A DNA stretch of 15,289 nt from assembly GCA_035572335.1 (NCBI GenBank), contig DATNAW010000205.1, positions 1-15,289 on the forward strand. Direction: 5' to 3'. The notes under the pieces are model-generated. The model was not told the origin of the DNA. It did not search any database and was given only the letters and a program-made list of their open reading frames with translations. The translations under genes were made by a program, and so were the position numbers. This DNA is from 66-474 sp035572335. Lineage in GTDB: Bacteria; Pseudomonadota; Gammaproteobacteria; Xanthomonadales; Rhodanobacteraceae. How positions within the stretch are numbered: the stretch's first letter is position 1; each line of letters starts with the position of its first letter. This document shows, piece after piece, positions 6,280-14,801 of the stretch.

Positions 6280-7403
6280 GCCGCTCCGATGTCGCCGTAG
6301 CGGATGACCGAACGAATCACCTTGCCATCGTGCATCAGCTCGAACGCGTCGTTGATCCGTTCCAGCGGCAGCACCTTCGAGACGAATTCGTCCACCCTCA
6401 GCTTGCCCTGCATGTATCGGTCGACGTAGCCCGGCAGTTGCGAGCGCCCCTTGACGCCGCCGAATGCCGCGCCGCGCCACACGCGCCCGGTCACGAGCTG
6501 GAACGGCCGCGTGCGAATCTCCTGACCCGCCGCCGCGACGCCGATGATCGTGGATTCGCCCCAACCCTTGTGGCAGCACTCGAGCGCGGAACGCATCACG
6601 TCCACGTCGCCGATGCATTCGAACGAATAGTCGACGCCGCCGTGGGTCAGATCGACGATCACCTGCTGGATCGGGGTGTCGTGTTTCTTCGGGTTCACGA
6701 AGTCGGTCGCGCCCAGCGCCTGCGCCATCGTCCATTTGTCGGGATTGAGATCGATGCCGATGATGCGGCTGGCCTTCGCCATTACCGCGCCCTGCACCAC
6801 CGCCAAGCCGATTGCGCCGAGACCGAACACGGCCACGGTCGAGCCCGGCCGCACCTTGGCCACGTTGAGCACGGCGCCGACGCCGGTGGTGATGCCGCAG
6901 CCGAGCAGGCACACCTTGTCGAGCGGTGCCTTCGGATCGATCTTCGCAAGCGAAATTTCCGGCAGCACGGTGTACTCGGAAAACGTGCTGGTGCCCATGT
7001 AGTGCCTGAGCATCCTGCCCCGGTGCGAAAACCTCGAGGTGCCGTCCGGCATCATGCCCTGGCCTTGTGTGGCGCGGATTTTCTGGCAGAGGTTGGTGAG
7101 CCCGGACGTGCAGTATTCGCACTCGCCGCATTCGGGCGTGTACAGCGGGATCACGTGGTCGCCGGGTTTCACCGACGTCACGCCCGCGCCGACTTCCTCG
7201 ACGATCCCGCCACCTTCATGGCCAAGGATCGCCGGGAACAAACCCTCGGGATCGGCACCCGACAAGGTGTAGGCATCGGTGTGGCAGACGCCGGTCGCGA
7301 CGATGCGTACCAGCACCTCGCCCGCCCTGGGGCCTTCGAGATCGACTTCCTCGATCGTGAGCGCCTGCCCCGCTGCCCATGCAACCGCTGCGCGTGTCTT
7401 CAT
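6276..7403 (-). CDS. adhC: S-(hydroxymethyl)glutathione dehydrogenase / class III alcohol dehydrogenase
   Basis: This 375-residue cytosolic zinc enzyme (adhC, also called frmA) oxidises S-hydroxymethylglutathione, the spontaneous adduct of formaldehyde and glutathione, to S-formylglutathione with NAD+. The family also reduces S-nitrosoglutathione. Catalytic zinc ligands are visible at Cys40 (GVCHTD) and His62 (GHEGGG) and in the GCGITTG segment. Structural zinc ligands are Cys92, Cys95, Cys98 and Cys106. The dinucleotide-binding motif is GLGAIGLA near residue 200. A GAGGA sequence lies 5 nt before the ATG. S-formylglutathione hydrolase, the usual next enzyme, is not adjacent; instead the gene overlaps the PqqU-like receptor by ATGA. 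No frmR-type regulator is next to it. The gene is separated by 115 bp from the PaiB-like gene upstream, so it may have its own promoter. Confidence 0.97.
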   Translation of the reverse strand: MKTRAAVAWAAGQALTIEEVDLEGPRAGEVLVRIVATGVCHTDAYTLSGADPEGLFPAILGHEGGGIVEEVGAGVTSVKPGDHVIPLYTPECGECEYCTSGLTNLCQKIRATQGQGMMPDGTSRFSHRGRMLRHYMGTSTFSEYTVLPEISLAKIDPKAPLDKVCLLGCGITTGVGAVLNVAKVRPGSTVAVFGLGAIGLAVVQGAVMAKASRIIGIDLNPDKWTMAQALGATDFVNPKKHDTPIQQVIVDLTHGGVDYSFECIGDVDVMRSALECCHKGWGESTIIGVAAAGQEIRTRPFQLVTGRVWRGAAFGGVKGRSQLPGYVDRYMQGKLRVDEFVSKVLPLERINDAFELMHDGKVIRSVIRYGDIGAA

Positions 7404-7518
7404 CGGCGTCCTCGTCGTCTGCGTGCCGTCGGAAATCTACCGGCATGATCGTGTTGAAATGATGATTGAGGCGCGTCTCGATGGCGCCGCTCCGGCGGCA
7501 CGGGAAGGCGCGAAGCAA
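7404..7518 (-). promoter_or_regulatory. Intergenic leader upstream of adhC with a GC-rich hairpin
   Basis: The 115-bp gap between the paiB-like stop and the adhC start holds a 7-bp hairpin at 7484-7501 (GTGCCGC, tetraloop CGGA, GCGGCGC on the - strand, with one G-U pair), 17 nt after the paiB-like stop. No T-run follows it. A less GC-rich stretch at about 7441-7470 lies between the hairpin and the adhC ribosome binding site and is the likely place for a promoter, but I see no clear -35/-10 pair or operator. Confidence 0.35.
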
Positions 7519-8166
7519 TCAGCGTCGTTCGCACTGCGTCCGTGCGATGGCCGCCGCCACGTCGCGCTCGCGTTCGGTTGGTGCCGCCGCGAGTCCGGCG
7601 CGCGCGCCTTCCTGGTCGGCGGCGTTGCGGTTCTGGCTGAGCTTGTAGCGGCCGACCAGCGATTCGATGCGCAATTCGATGCCGATGATGTGGCGCATTT
7701 CCCTGCGCACGTAATCGTCCGGCGCGTCGGAGACGTACCAGCGGCGCTCGCGGCCCGCTTCGTTGCGGTCGGTGAGCTTCACCAGCAGGTCGTGCAGGCG
7801 CGCTTCGTCGTCGAACGTCACCAGTTTTCCGCGCGCTTCGACCGCAAGATAATCCCATGTCGGAACCTGGCGCGGGTCGTCGCGCTTGCCCGGATACCAC
7901 GACGGCGAGACGTAGGCATGAGGGCCGTGGAACACGACCAGCGCGTCCGCACCCTCGGCGGGCACTTTCCACTGCGGGTTGTAGCGCGCGAGATGGCCGA
8001 CCAGCGTGCCATGCGGGCCGCGCCCTGCATCCAGTTCCCACGGCAGGTAGGACGTAGCGAATCCGCTTTCGGGATGCGTCACCAGCAAGCCGAAGTAGAG
8101 CTCGCGGAGCGCCGCGTGCAGGACCTCGACACGGTCTTCGCGGAATGCGGGACTGGGATAAGCCAT
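7519..8166 (-). CDS. PaiB-family FMN-binding protein (negative transcriptional regulator family)
   Basis: The 215-residue product is a flavin-reductase-like split-barrel protein of the PaiB family. The diagnostic GPHAYVSPSWYPGK (81-94), VPTWDYLAVEARG (101-113) and the C-terminal GIELRIESLVGRYKLSQNR (162-180) are all present. Bacillus subtilis PaiB was described as a negative regulator of sporulation and protease genes. Other members bind FMN, and most have no assigned role. There is no recognisable DNA-binding helix-turn-helix here. The ATG at 8166 has an AGG about 5 nt upstream. It starts 27 nt after the zipA stop, in the position where many gammaproteobacteria have ligA, and could be read from the smc-zipA transcript. 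Residues 181-215 are an Ala/Arg/Glu-rich tail beyond the conserved domain. Confidence 0.88.
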   Translation of the reverse strand: MAYPSPAFREDRVEVLHAALRELYFGLLVTHPESGFATSYLPWELDAGRGPHGTLVGHLARYNPQWKVPAEGADALVVFHGPHAYVSPSWYPGKRDDPRQVPTWDYLAVEARGKLVTFDDEARLHDLLVKLTDRNEAGRERRWYVSDAPDDYVRREMRHIIGIELRIESLVGRYKLSQNRNAADQEGARAGLAAAPTERERDVAAAIARTQCERR

Positions 8167-8193
8167 GGGTACCTTCGTCGCGGGCGAAGCGGA

Positions 8194-9006
8194 TCAGCGG
8201 CGCGGCGGCAACCGCACCGGTTCGCCTTCGTGCCGGCGATCCCACGCGCGCAGTTCCTCGCGCAGGCCGGCGATGCGCTGGCGGCCGAGCGTGTTGCGGT
8301 CTTCGTCCAGCAACGCACCGCCAAGCAATTCGGCGATGCGCTGCGCGGCCGGCAGCATCGCTTCCCACGCATCCAGCGCGGATACGGGTCCCGGCAACGT
8401 CGCGAAGAAGGTCACGCCGGGCGTTTCCAGTTCCGCGATGCGCGGCATGTCGAAGTAGCCGGGCTTGACCATGTTGGCCATGCTGAAGATCGGCCCGGCC
8501 TCCGGCCGCCCGTCGACCAGCCGGTGGAAGATGTGCATCGCGCCGAAACGCAGCCCGGCTTTTTCGGCCGCCACCACGATGTCGCCGCCACCGAAGGTCT
8601 CGCCCTCGGGCGCGACGACGAACAACGTGACGATGCGATCGACCGGGAATTCGTGCGGGCGCTGCCCGGCCGTGCTGGCCGGCGCCTTGGGCGGCGGCAC
8701 GGACGCCGCTTCCGCGCTGCCGGCGCGATCGGCGGACATCGTCGCACCCAGTCGATCCAGTTCGCGCTTCAACGCGACGTCCAGTTCGCCTTGCTGCGGA
8801 GCCGGGGATTCCACCGCTTCATCGGCTTCGCCGGTTTCACCGAGCATCGGTTCGATGCGGGAATCATCGCGCCGACGCGGGACCAGCCGCTTGCCCTGCC
8901 TCGGCTTGCGCGGCCGGCCGAAGAAATAAATGGCCGCAAGGATCACCACGCCGATGACGGCGATGATGATGCGCAAATCGGTCGATGAAATGGCTTCGGC
9001 GTTCAC
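8194..9006 (-). CDS. zipA: Cell division protein ZipA
   Basis: ZipA is an inner-membrane protein that anchors and bundles FtsZ at the division ring in gammaproteobacteria. The 270-residue product has an N-terminal membrane segment at about residues 11-29 (LRIIIAVIGVVILAAIYFF), a basic stretch after it, a Pro/Ala/Glu-rich linker to about residue 120, and a C-terminal FtsZ-binding domain. That domain starts near HEFPVDRIVTLFVV and includes FGAMHIFHR, FSMANMVKPGYFD and GVTFFATLPGP. I chose GTG at 9006 (MNAEAISSTDL), which places the membrane segment at the extreme N-terminus as in other ZipA proteins. An ATG at 9045 would add 13 residues and overlap the end of smc. It lies 28 nt after smc. The linker is short compared with E. 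coli ZipA (328 residues). Confidence 0.93.
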   Translation of the reverse strand: MNAEAISSTDLRIIIAVIGVVILAAIYFFGRPRKPRQGKRLVPRRRDDSRIEPMLGETGEADEAVESPAPQQGELDVALKRELDRLGATMSADRAGSAEAASVPPPKAPASTAGQRPHEFPVDRIVTLFVVAPEGETFGGGDIVVAAEKAGLRFGAMHIFHRLVDGRPEAGPIFSMANMVKPGYFDMPRIAELETPGVTFFATLPGPVSALDAWEAMLPAAQRIAELLGGALLDEDRNTLGRQRIAGLREELRAWDRRHEGEPVRLPPRR

Positions 9007-9034
9007 GAAGCGAACTCTAGCAAAGCCGACAGGC

Positions 9035-12000
9035 CTACGCTGCAACCCCCGCCAAACGGGTGGCTTCCGCCAGATCGACCTGCACCAGCCGCGACACGCC
9101 GGGTTCGCGCATCGTCACGCCGCACAACTGGTGCGTCATTTCCATCGTGGCCTTGTTGTGGGTGACCACGAGGAACTGCACCTTTTCGGACATGTCGCGC
9201 ACGAGCTGGCCGAAGCGACCGATGTTGCCTTCGTCCATCGGCGCGTCGACCTCGTCCAGCAGGCAGAACGGTGCGGGATTCAAGTTGAAGATCGCCATCA
9301 CCAGTGCCATCGCGGTCATCGCCTTCTCGCCGCCCGAGAGCAGCGAGATGTGGCTGTTCCGCTTGCCCGGTGGACGCGCCATCATGGTGACGCCGGCGTC
9401 GAGCAGGTCTTCGCCAGTCAATTCAAGATAGGCGTGGCCGCCACCGAACAGTTTGGGGAACAGCGCCTGGAAACCGGCGTTGACGCGATCGAAGGTGTCC
9501 TTGAAACGCTCGCGCGTTTCGCGGTCGATCTTGCGGATTGCATTCTCCAGCGTTTCCAGCGCGGTGGTGAGGTCGGTCATCTGCGCGTCGAGATATTCCT
9601 TGCGCTGCGCGGCCTCGGCATGTTCGGAAATCGCGGCGAGGTTGACTGGTTCCAGCCGCACGATGCGCGCGTCGATGTCGGCGATCTTTTCCTGCCACGC
9701 GTCCGGTTGGACCTCGTCGGAAAGGTTCGCCAGCAGCGGCTCGATTTCGAGCCCGGCCTCGCGGATCGCTTCGGCCAATTGCTCCGCGCGCAGGCGATGG
9801 CCCTGTTCTTCGAGGCGCAGCTTTTCCAGCGCGTCGCGTTCACCGGCCATGGCCTGCTCGGCGGCGTGGCGTGCGTGCTCGTGTTCCTGCAACGCGTTGG
9901 CGGATTCGTCGAGCACGCGCCGCGCGTCGATCATCTTGCGATCGACGGTGAGCCGCTGGTCGAGGCAAACCTGGCGTTCCTTTTCCAATGCCGCGATCGG
10001 ATCGCCGCCCGCGGCCAAGCGCGCATCGAGGTCACTGCGGTGTTTGTCCAACTGTTCGCGCTGCGCATGCATGCGCGCCAGCGATTGCTCCAGCGCGGCC
10101 AGCGTGACGCGCCGCGATTCCAGCGAGATCGCGTGGCGATGCGCGGCGTCGGAGGCTTCCTGCGCGTCGGCGCGCGCGGCTTCGCGGCGTTCCAGCAATT
10201 GCCGGCGTTCGGCTTCCAGCGCGACGCGCGCCTGCTCGTGCTCGCCCATGTTGGCGACGGCGGCCTGCATGCGGCCACGCGCGGCCTGCAGCAATTGTTC
10301 GTTTTCGGCGAGTGCTTTCTCGATGTCGGCATGTTCGGCGTCGATGGCCGCAAGGCGCGCCTTGGCGCTGTCGATGCGCCCTTGCCGGCTCTGCATTTCG
10401 CCGGCCAGTTCCGACAGGCGCCGGTGCGCGTTGTACGAATCGCGCTGGGCGTCATCGCGCGCCTGCTCGGCCACGCGGCGCTGGTCGCGCACTTCGGCCT
10501 GGCGTTCCTGCAACTCGGCAATGCGTTTTTCGGTTGTGGCGAGTTCCGCGGTGGCTTCGTGCAGTTCGCGCTCGCGCGCCAGTACGCCGACCTGTCCGCC
10601 TTCGGCGCGACGGACGCGCGCGAAGCCCGGGCCAAGCCACACGCCGTCGCGGGTGATTACCGTGTGCGCAGGCGCCAGCGTGGCCGCGATCGCGCGCGCT
10701 TCGTCGACCGACGCAGCGGTGCGTACCTGCGCCAGCAGCGCGCGCGCGGCCGCCGGGCCGCTCACTTCGGCGGCCAACGTGCCGGCGACGTCCGCGTTCA
10801 AGGCTTCATTACTGCCAAGCAACGTGATGTCGGCTTTGGTGATGCCGGCGAGCTCGCTCGCGTGCATCGCGGGATCGTCCACCAGCACCGCTTCCAGCAT
10901 GCCGGCCAGCACGGTTTCCACCGCGCGATCCCAGCCGTCGTTGACCTTCAGCCGCGCGCCCAACCGTTCGCCATCAGCCAGGCCCACTTTCTGCAGCCAT
11001 TCGCGCGCAGCGTCGCGGTCGCGCCCGAGCGCGGCGCGCTGCAACGCTTCCAGCGATGCGATCCGGCCGCGCAGGGTCTGCTTCTGCGCATTGGCTTCCG
11101 CCAACCATGTCTGCGCCTGGCGTTCCTCCGACAACAGGCGTTCTGCGTCGGCCTTGTGCCTGTCCAGGTTCTGCGCATGCGTCTCGACCTGCGCCTTCAG
11201 CGTCGCGTGTTCGTCCGCCAAACCTTGCGCGGCTGCGGCGAGGGCGTCGAGATCATGGTTCTTGCGCTCGTTGCGCAGCGCTTCGCGACGACGCGACAGA
11301 TCGAGCGTCTGGCGATCGAGGTGGTCGATGTGGGTGCGTTCGACTTCGGCTTCGCGCGAGGTTGACGCGGTCTGGCCGCTGTGCGCTTCCCAGCGTTGCT
11401 GCCACGCGGCGTGCGCGGCTTCGGCCTCGGTAAGCGCCTGCGCGGCTTGGCTTTCCGCCTCACGCAGGCGATCCGATTCGGGTTCTGCCGCGGCCACCGC
11501 GGCTTGCAGCTCTTCGCGCTGCGTCTCGTCCGCCTTGATGTGGTCGGCGAGTTCCGTCCAGTTGCGCTCGGATTGCTCGCGATCCTGCTGCAGGCGTTCC
11601 AGCATTTCGCGATGGTGCTTGATCTGCTGTTCGACGCGCGCGAGCTCGGCACCGACCTGGTAGACCTTGGCCTGCACCGCGTTCATCGCTTCGGTGTGCT
11701 GCTGGTGTGCTTCGCGGCCCGTTTCGATTTCGGCTTCGAGGTGGCGTTGTGCGGCCAGCTTGCCTTCCAACGCCGTTTCGGCCTCGCGCAGCGCCTGCCG
11801 GTGCGAATCCAGTTCCGCGCTGACCGAGCGGTAATTCAGCGCGCGCAATTCGGCCTCGCGCAGCGCGCGTTCTTCCTTCAATTTTTTCCAGCGTTCCGCG
11901 GCGCGCGCCTGGCGGTTCAGGTGATCGAGTTGCTTCTCGACTTCCTCGCGAACGTCCTTGACGCGATCGAGGTTCTCGCGCGTGGCCTTGATGCGACTTT

Positions 12001-12541
12001 CGGTTTCCTTGCGGCGCTCCTTGTAGCGCGATACGCCGGCCGCTTCTTCGAGATGGATGCGCAACTGCTCGGGGCGCGATTCGACGATGTCGGAAATCAC
12101 GCCCTGCTCGATGATCGAATAACTGCGCGCGCCGAGGCCCGTGCCGAGGAACAGGTCGGTGATGTCGCGGCGACGGCAGCGCACGCCATTCAGGAAGTAA
12201 TCCGATTGCGCGTCACGGCCGACCGTGCGCTTCACCGACACTTCGTTGAACGTCGCGTATTCGCCACCGAGCGTCGCGTCGGAGTTGTCGAAGATCAGTT
12301 CGACCGTCGCCTGCCCGACCGGCTTGCGTCCCGATGAACCGGAAAAGATCACGTCGGTGATCGCCTCGCCGCGCAAGCGGCTGGCCGCGCTTTCGCCCAT
12401 CACCCAGCGGATCGCATCGATGATGTTGGACTTGCCGCAACCGTTGGGGCCGCAGATGCCGGTGAGGTTGGTGGGAAGGTGCAGGACGGTCGGATCGACG
12501 AACGACTTGAATCCGGCCAGCTTGATCGTGGACAGGCGCAT
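9035..12541 (-). CDS. smc: Chromosome segregation protein SMC
   Basis: SMC is the ATPase of the SMC-ScpAB condensin complex, which compacts and helps separate chromosomes. At 1168 residues it has the full family length. The N-terminal head contains Walker A GPNGCGKSN at 31-39. Two long Glu/Arg/Ala-rich coiled-coil arms (about 170-500 and 670-1000) flank a hinge near 510-660. The C-terminal head carries the ABC signature LLSGGEK at 1067 and Walker B FCLLDEVDAPMDE at about 1092-1104. Nothing appears truncated. The ATG at 12541 gives MRLSTIKLAGFKSF, a normal start, but no Shine-Dalgarno is visible before it. zipA follows after 28 nt. ScpA and ScpB genes are not in the window. The coiled-coil region produces very long antisense open frames that are not genes. 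Confidence 0.98.
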   Translation of the reverse strand: MRLSTIKLAGFKSFVDPTVLHLPTNLTGICGPNGCGKSNIIDAIRWVMGESAASRLRGEAITDVIFSGSSGRKPVGQATVELIFDNSDATLGGEYATFNEVSVKRTVGRDAQSDYFLNGVRCRRRDITDLFLGTGLGARSYSIIEQGVISDIVESRPEQLRIHLEEAAGVSRYKERRKETESRIKATRENLDRVKDVREEVEKQLDHLNRQARAAERWKKLKEERALREAELRALNYRSVSAELDSHRQALREAETALEGKLAAQRHLEAEIETGREAHQQHTEAMNAVQAKVYQVGAELARVEQQIKHHREMLERLQQDREQSERNWTELADHIKADETQREELQAAVAAAEPESDRLREAESQAAQALTEAEAAHAAWQQRWEAHSGQTASTSREAEVERTHIDHLDRQTLDLSRRREALRNERKNHDLDALAAAAQGLADEHATLKAQVETHAQNLDRHKADAERLLSEERQAQTWLAEANAQKQTLRGRIASLEALQRAALGRDRDAAREWLQKVGLADGERLGARLKVNDGWDRAVETVLAGMLEAVLVDDPAMHASELAGITKADITLLGSNEALNADVAGTLAAEVSGPAAARALLAQVRTAASVDEARAIAATLAPAHTVITRDGVWLGPGFARVRRAEGGQVGVLARERELHEATAELATTEKRIAELQERQAEVRDQRRVAEQARDDAQRDSYNAHRRLSELAGEMQSRQGRIDSAKARLAAIDAEHADIEKALAENEQLLQAARGRMQAAVANMGEHEQARVALEAERRQLLERREAARADAQEASDAAHRHAISLESRRVTLAALEQSLARMHAQREQLDKHRSDLDARLAAGGDPIAALEKERQVCLDQRLTVDRKMIDARRVLDESANALQEHEHARHAAEQAMAGERDALEKLRLEEQGHRLRAEQLAEAIREAGLEIEPLLANLSDEVQPDAWQEKIADIDARIVRLEPVNLAAISEHAEAAQRKEYLDAQMTDLTTALETLENAIRKIDRETRERFKDTFDRVNAGFQALFPKLFGGGHAYLELTGEDLLDAGVTMMARPPGKRNSHISLLSGGEKAMTAMALVMAIFNLNPAPFCLLDEVDAPMDEGNIGRFGQLVRDMSEKVQFLVVTHNKATMEMTHQLCGVTMREPGVSRLVQVDLAEATRLAGVAA

Positions 12542-12723
12542 CGGTCAGTTAGAGGTGGCTACGCGATGGTGAGGCGGCGAAGGCGCCGGGCGAATGCGCC
12601 ACTGTGCCAAGGCCGGCGACGGGACGCAATGAAAAGTTGGGCTGGCGTTCCCATTCAAGGACTTGAAATGCAATCTTCAGAAATTTTCCTGCTCGGTCGC
12701 TGACCTTGGCGACCCACCATGGA
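12542..12723 (-). promoter_or_regulatory. smc upstream region with a TTCAAG-CTTGAA palindrome
   Basis: This 182-bp gap separates bolA-like and smc and should hold the smc promoter. It contains a perfect palindrome TTCAAG-GA-CTTGAA at 12654-12667 (6-bp arms, 2-bp spacer), about 113 bp before the smc start. This resembles a dimeric operator, but I cannot name a regulator. A TTGAAT overlapping the palindrome on the - strand could be a -35 box, but the -10 at the right spacing (TTTTCA) is poor. No tRNA or convincing small gene is seen. Confidence 0.4.
12695..12714 (-). terminator. Candidate hairpin terminator after the bolA-like gene
   Basis: A perfect 6-bp stem GGTCGC/GCGACC with an 8-nt loop lies 9 nt downstream of the bolA-like stop. 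On the - strand it is followed by GAGCAGGAAAATTTC and not by an immediate T-run, so it is at best a weak intrinsic terminator. Its position at the end of the prfB-lysS-yciI-bolA run supports the idea. Confidence 0.35.
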
Positions 12724-12981
12724 CTAGGACACCCGAGCTTCGATCGCCAGCGCGTGGACGCCGTTGCCCATCAGGTCTGCCAGCGCGCCATACACCATCC
12801 GGTGCTGCTGCACGCGCGTCTTCCCCGCGAACGCAGCGGCAGCGATGCGCACGCGGAAATGTCCCGTGCCCTCGCCTGCATGGCCAATGTGCAAATGGCC
12901 CTCGTCGATCACTTCCAGCGTCGAGGGTGAAAACGCCTGCTGCAACCGTTCGCGGATTGCGTCGACCGACGCGGCGCTCAT
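12724..12981 (-). CDS. BolA-family protein
   Basis: The 85-residue product belongs to the BolA/IbaG family. HLHIGHAGEGTGHFRVRIAA and the following FAGKTRVQQHRMVYGAL match the class II KH-like fold and the RHRMVY-type signature of BolA. Family members pair with monothiol glutaredoxins in Fe-S cluster handling, and E. coli BolA also affects cell shape and transcription. The ATG at 12981 overlaps the stop of the YciI-like gene by 4 nt (ATGA), with no Shine-Dalgarno of its own, so translation is probably coupled. A longer frame exists upstream to 13275, but it runs in a different frame through the YciI gene and is not real. Whether it is a BolA or IbaG orthologue cannot be decided by eye, so no symbol is given. 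Confidence 0.88.
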   Translation of the reverse strand: MSAASVDAIRERLQQAFSPSTLEVIDEGHLHIGHAGEGTGHFRVRIAAAAFAGKTRVQQHRMVYGALADLMGNGVHALAIEARVS

Positions 12982-13277
12982 GGCAGCGTTTGGCGGAACG
13001 GCCGCACCGTCACTTCGCGATACACGCCCGCCGCGCGGTACGGATCGTGGTCGGCCCATTCCTTCGCGGCTTCCAGATCGTCGAACTCGGCAATGATCAG
13101 GCTGCCGCTGAAACCCGCCGGACCCGGATCCTTGGCGTCGATCGCGGGGAACGGTCCGGCCAAAAGCAGGCGGCCTTCTTCCAACAGTTTTTGCAGGCGC
13201 GCAAGATGCGCCGGCCGCACGGCCTTGCGCTTGTCCAGCGAATCCTCGACGTCGATGCCGGTAATGGCGTACCACAT
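12978..13277 (-). CDS. YciI-family protein
   Basis: The 99-residue product begins MWYAITGIDVEDSLDKR and contains RPAHLARLQKLLEEGRLLLAGPF, the YciI/YCII-related ferredoxin-like fold. It has the conserved His (His24) and the GP turn, and ends with the ADHDPYRAAGVYREVTVRPF segment typical of the family. The family's putative His/Asp active site suggests an enzyme, but no reaction is established for this branch. GGAGGG at 13286-13291, inside the last codons of lysS, is 8 nt before the ATG. It starts 4 nt after the lysS stop and overlaps the bolA-like gene by 4 nt, so it is in the middle of a tight operon. The YciI-BolA adjacency also occurs in other proteobacteria, as I recall, usually near yciB (ispZ), which is not seen here. 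Confidence 0.9.
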   Translation of the reverse strand: MWYAITGIDVEDSLDKRKAVRPAHLARLQKLLEEGRLLLAGPFPAIDAKDPGPAGFSGSLIIAEFDDLEAAKEWADHDPYRAAGVYREVTVRPFRQTLP

Positions 13278-13281
13278 GATT

Positions 13282-14796
<1,515 letters not shown>

Positions 14797-14801
14797 TTCG
14801 C

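Noticed and set aside
4123..7131. 1002-codon - strand frame that extends the receptor upstream
   Set aside because: The first 284 codons are an out-of-frame reading of adhC. The signal peptide marks the real start at 6279.
6195..8988. + strand frames at 6195-7448 and 7279-8988
   Set aside because: They are antisense to adhC, the PaiB-like gene and zipA, all with firm family evidence.
8930..11663. Long + strand open frames of over 700 codons (8930-11365 and 9453-11663) opposite smc
   Set aside because: They are antisense shadows of the high-GC, Ala/Arg/Glu-rich coiled coil of smc. Their translations are low-complexity, with no recognisable domain.
12594..12610. Sigma-54-like TTGGCAC element upstream of smc
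   Set aside because: The GC doublet falls one base short of the required -24/-12 spacing, and smc is not a typical sigma-54 target.
12663..12719. Short - strand frame of 20 or so codons in the smc leader
   Set aside because: It has no ribosome binding site, and its sequence contains the bolA-side hairpin; there is no support for coding.
12724..13275. Single 183-codon - strand frame ending in BolA
   Set aside because: Only its last 85 codons resemble BolA. The earlier part is an out-of-frame reading of the YciI-like gene, and the ATGA overlap gives the true start.
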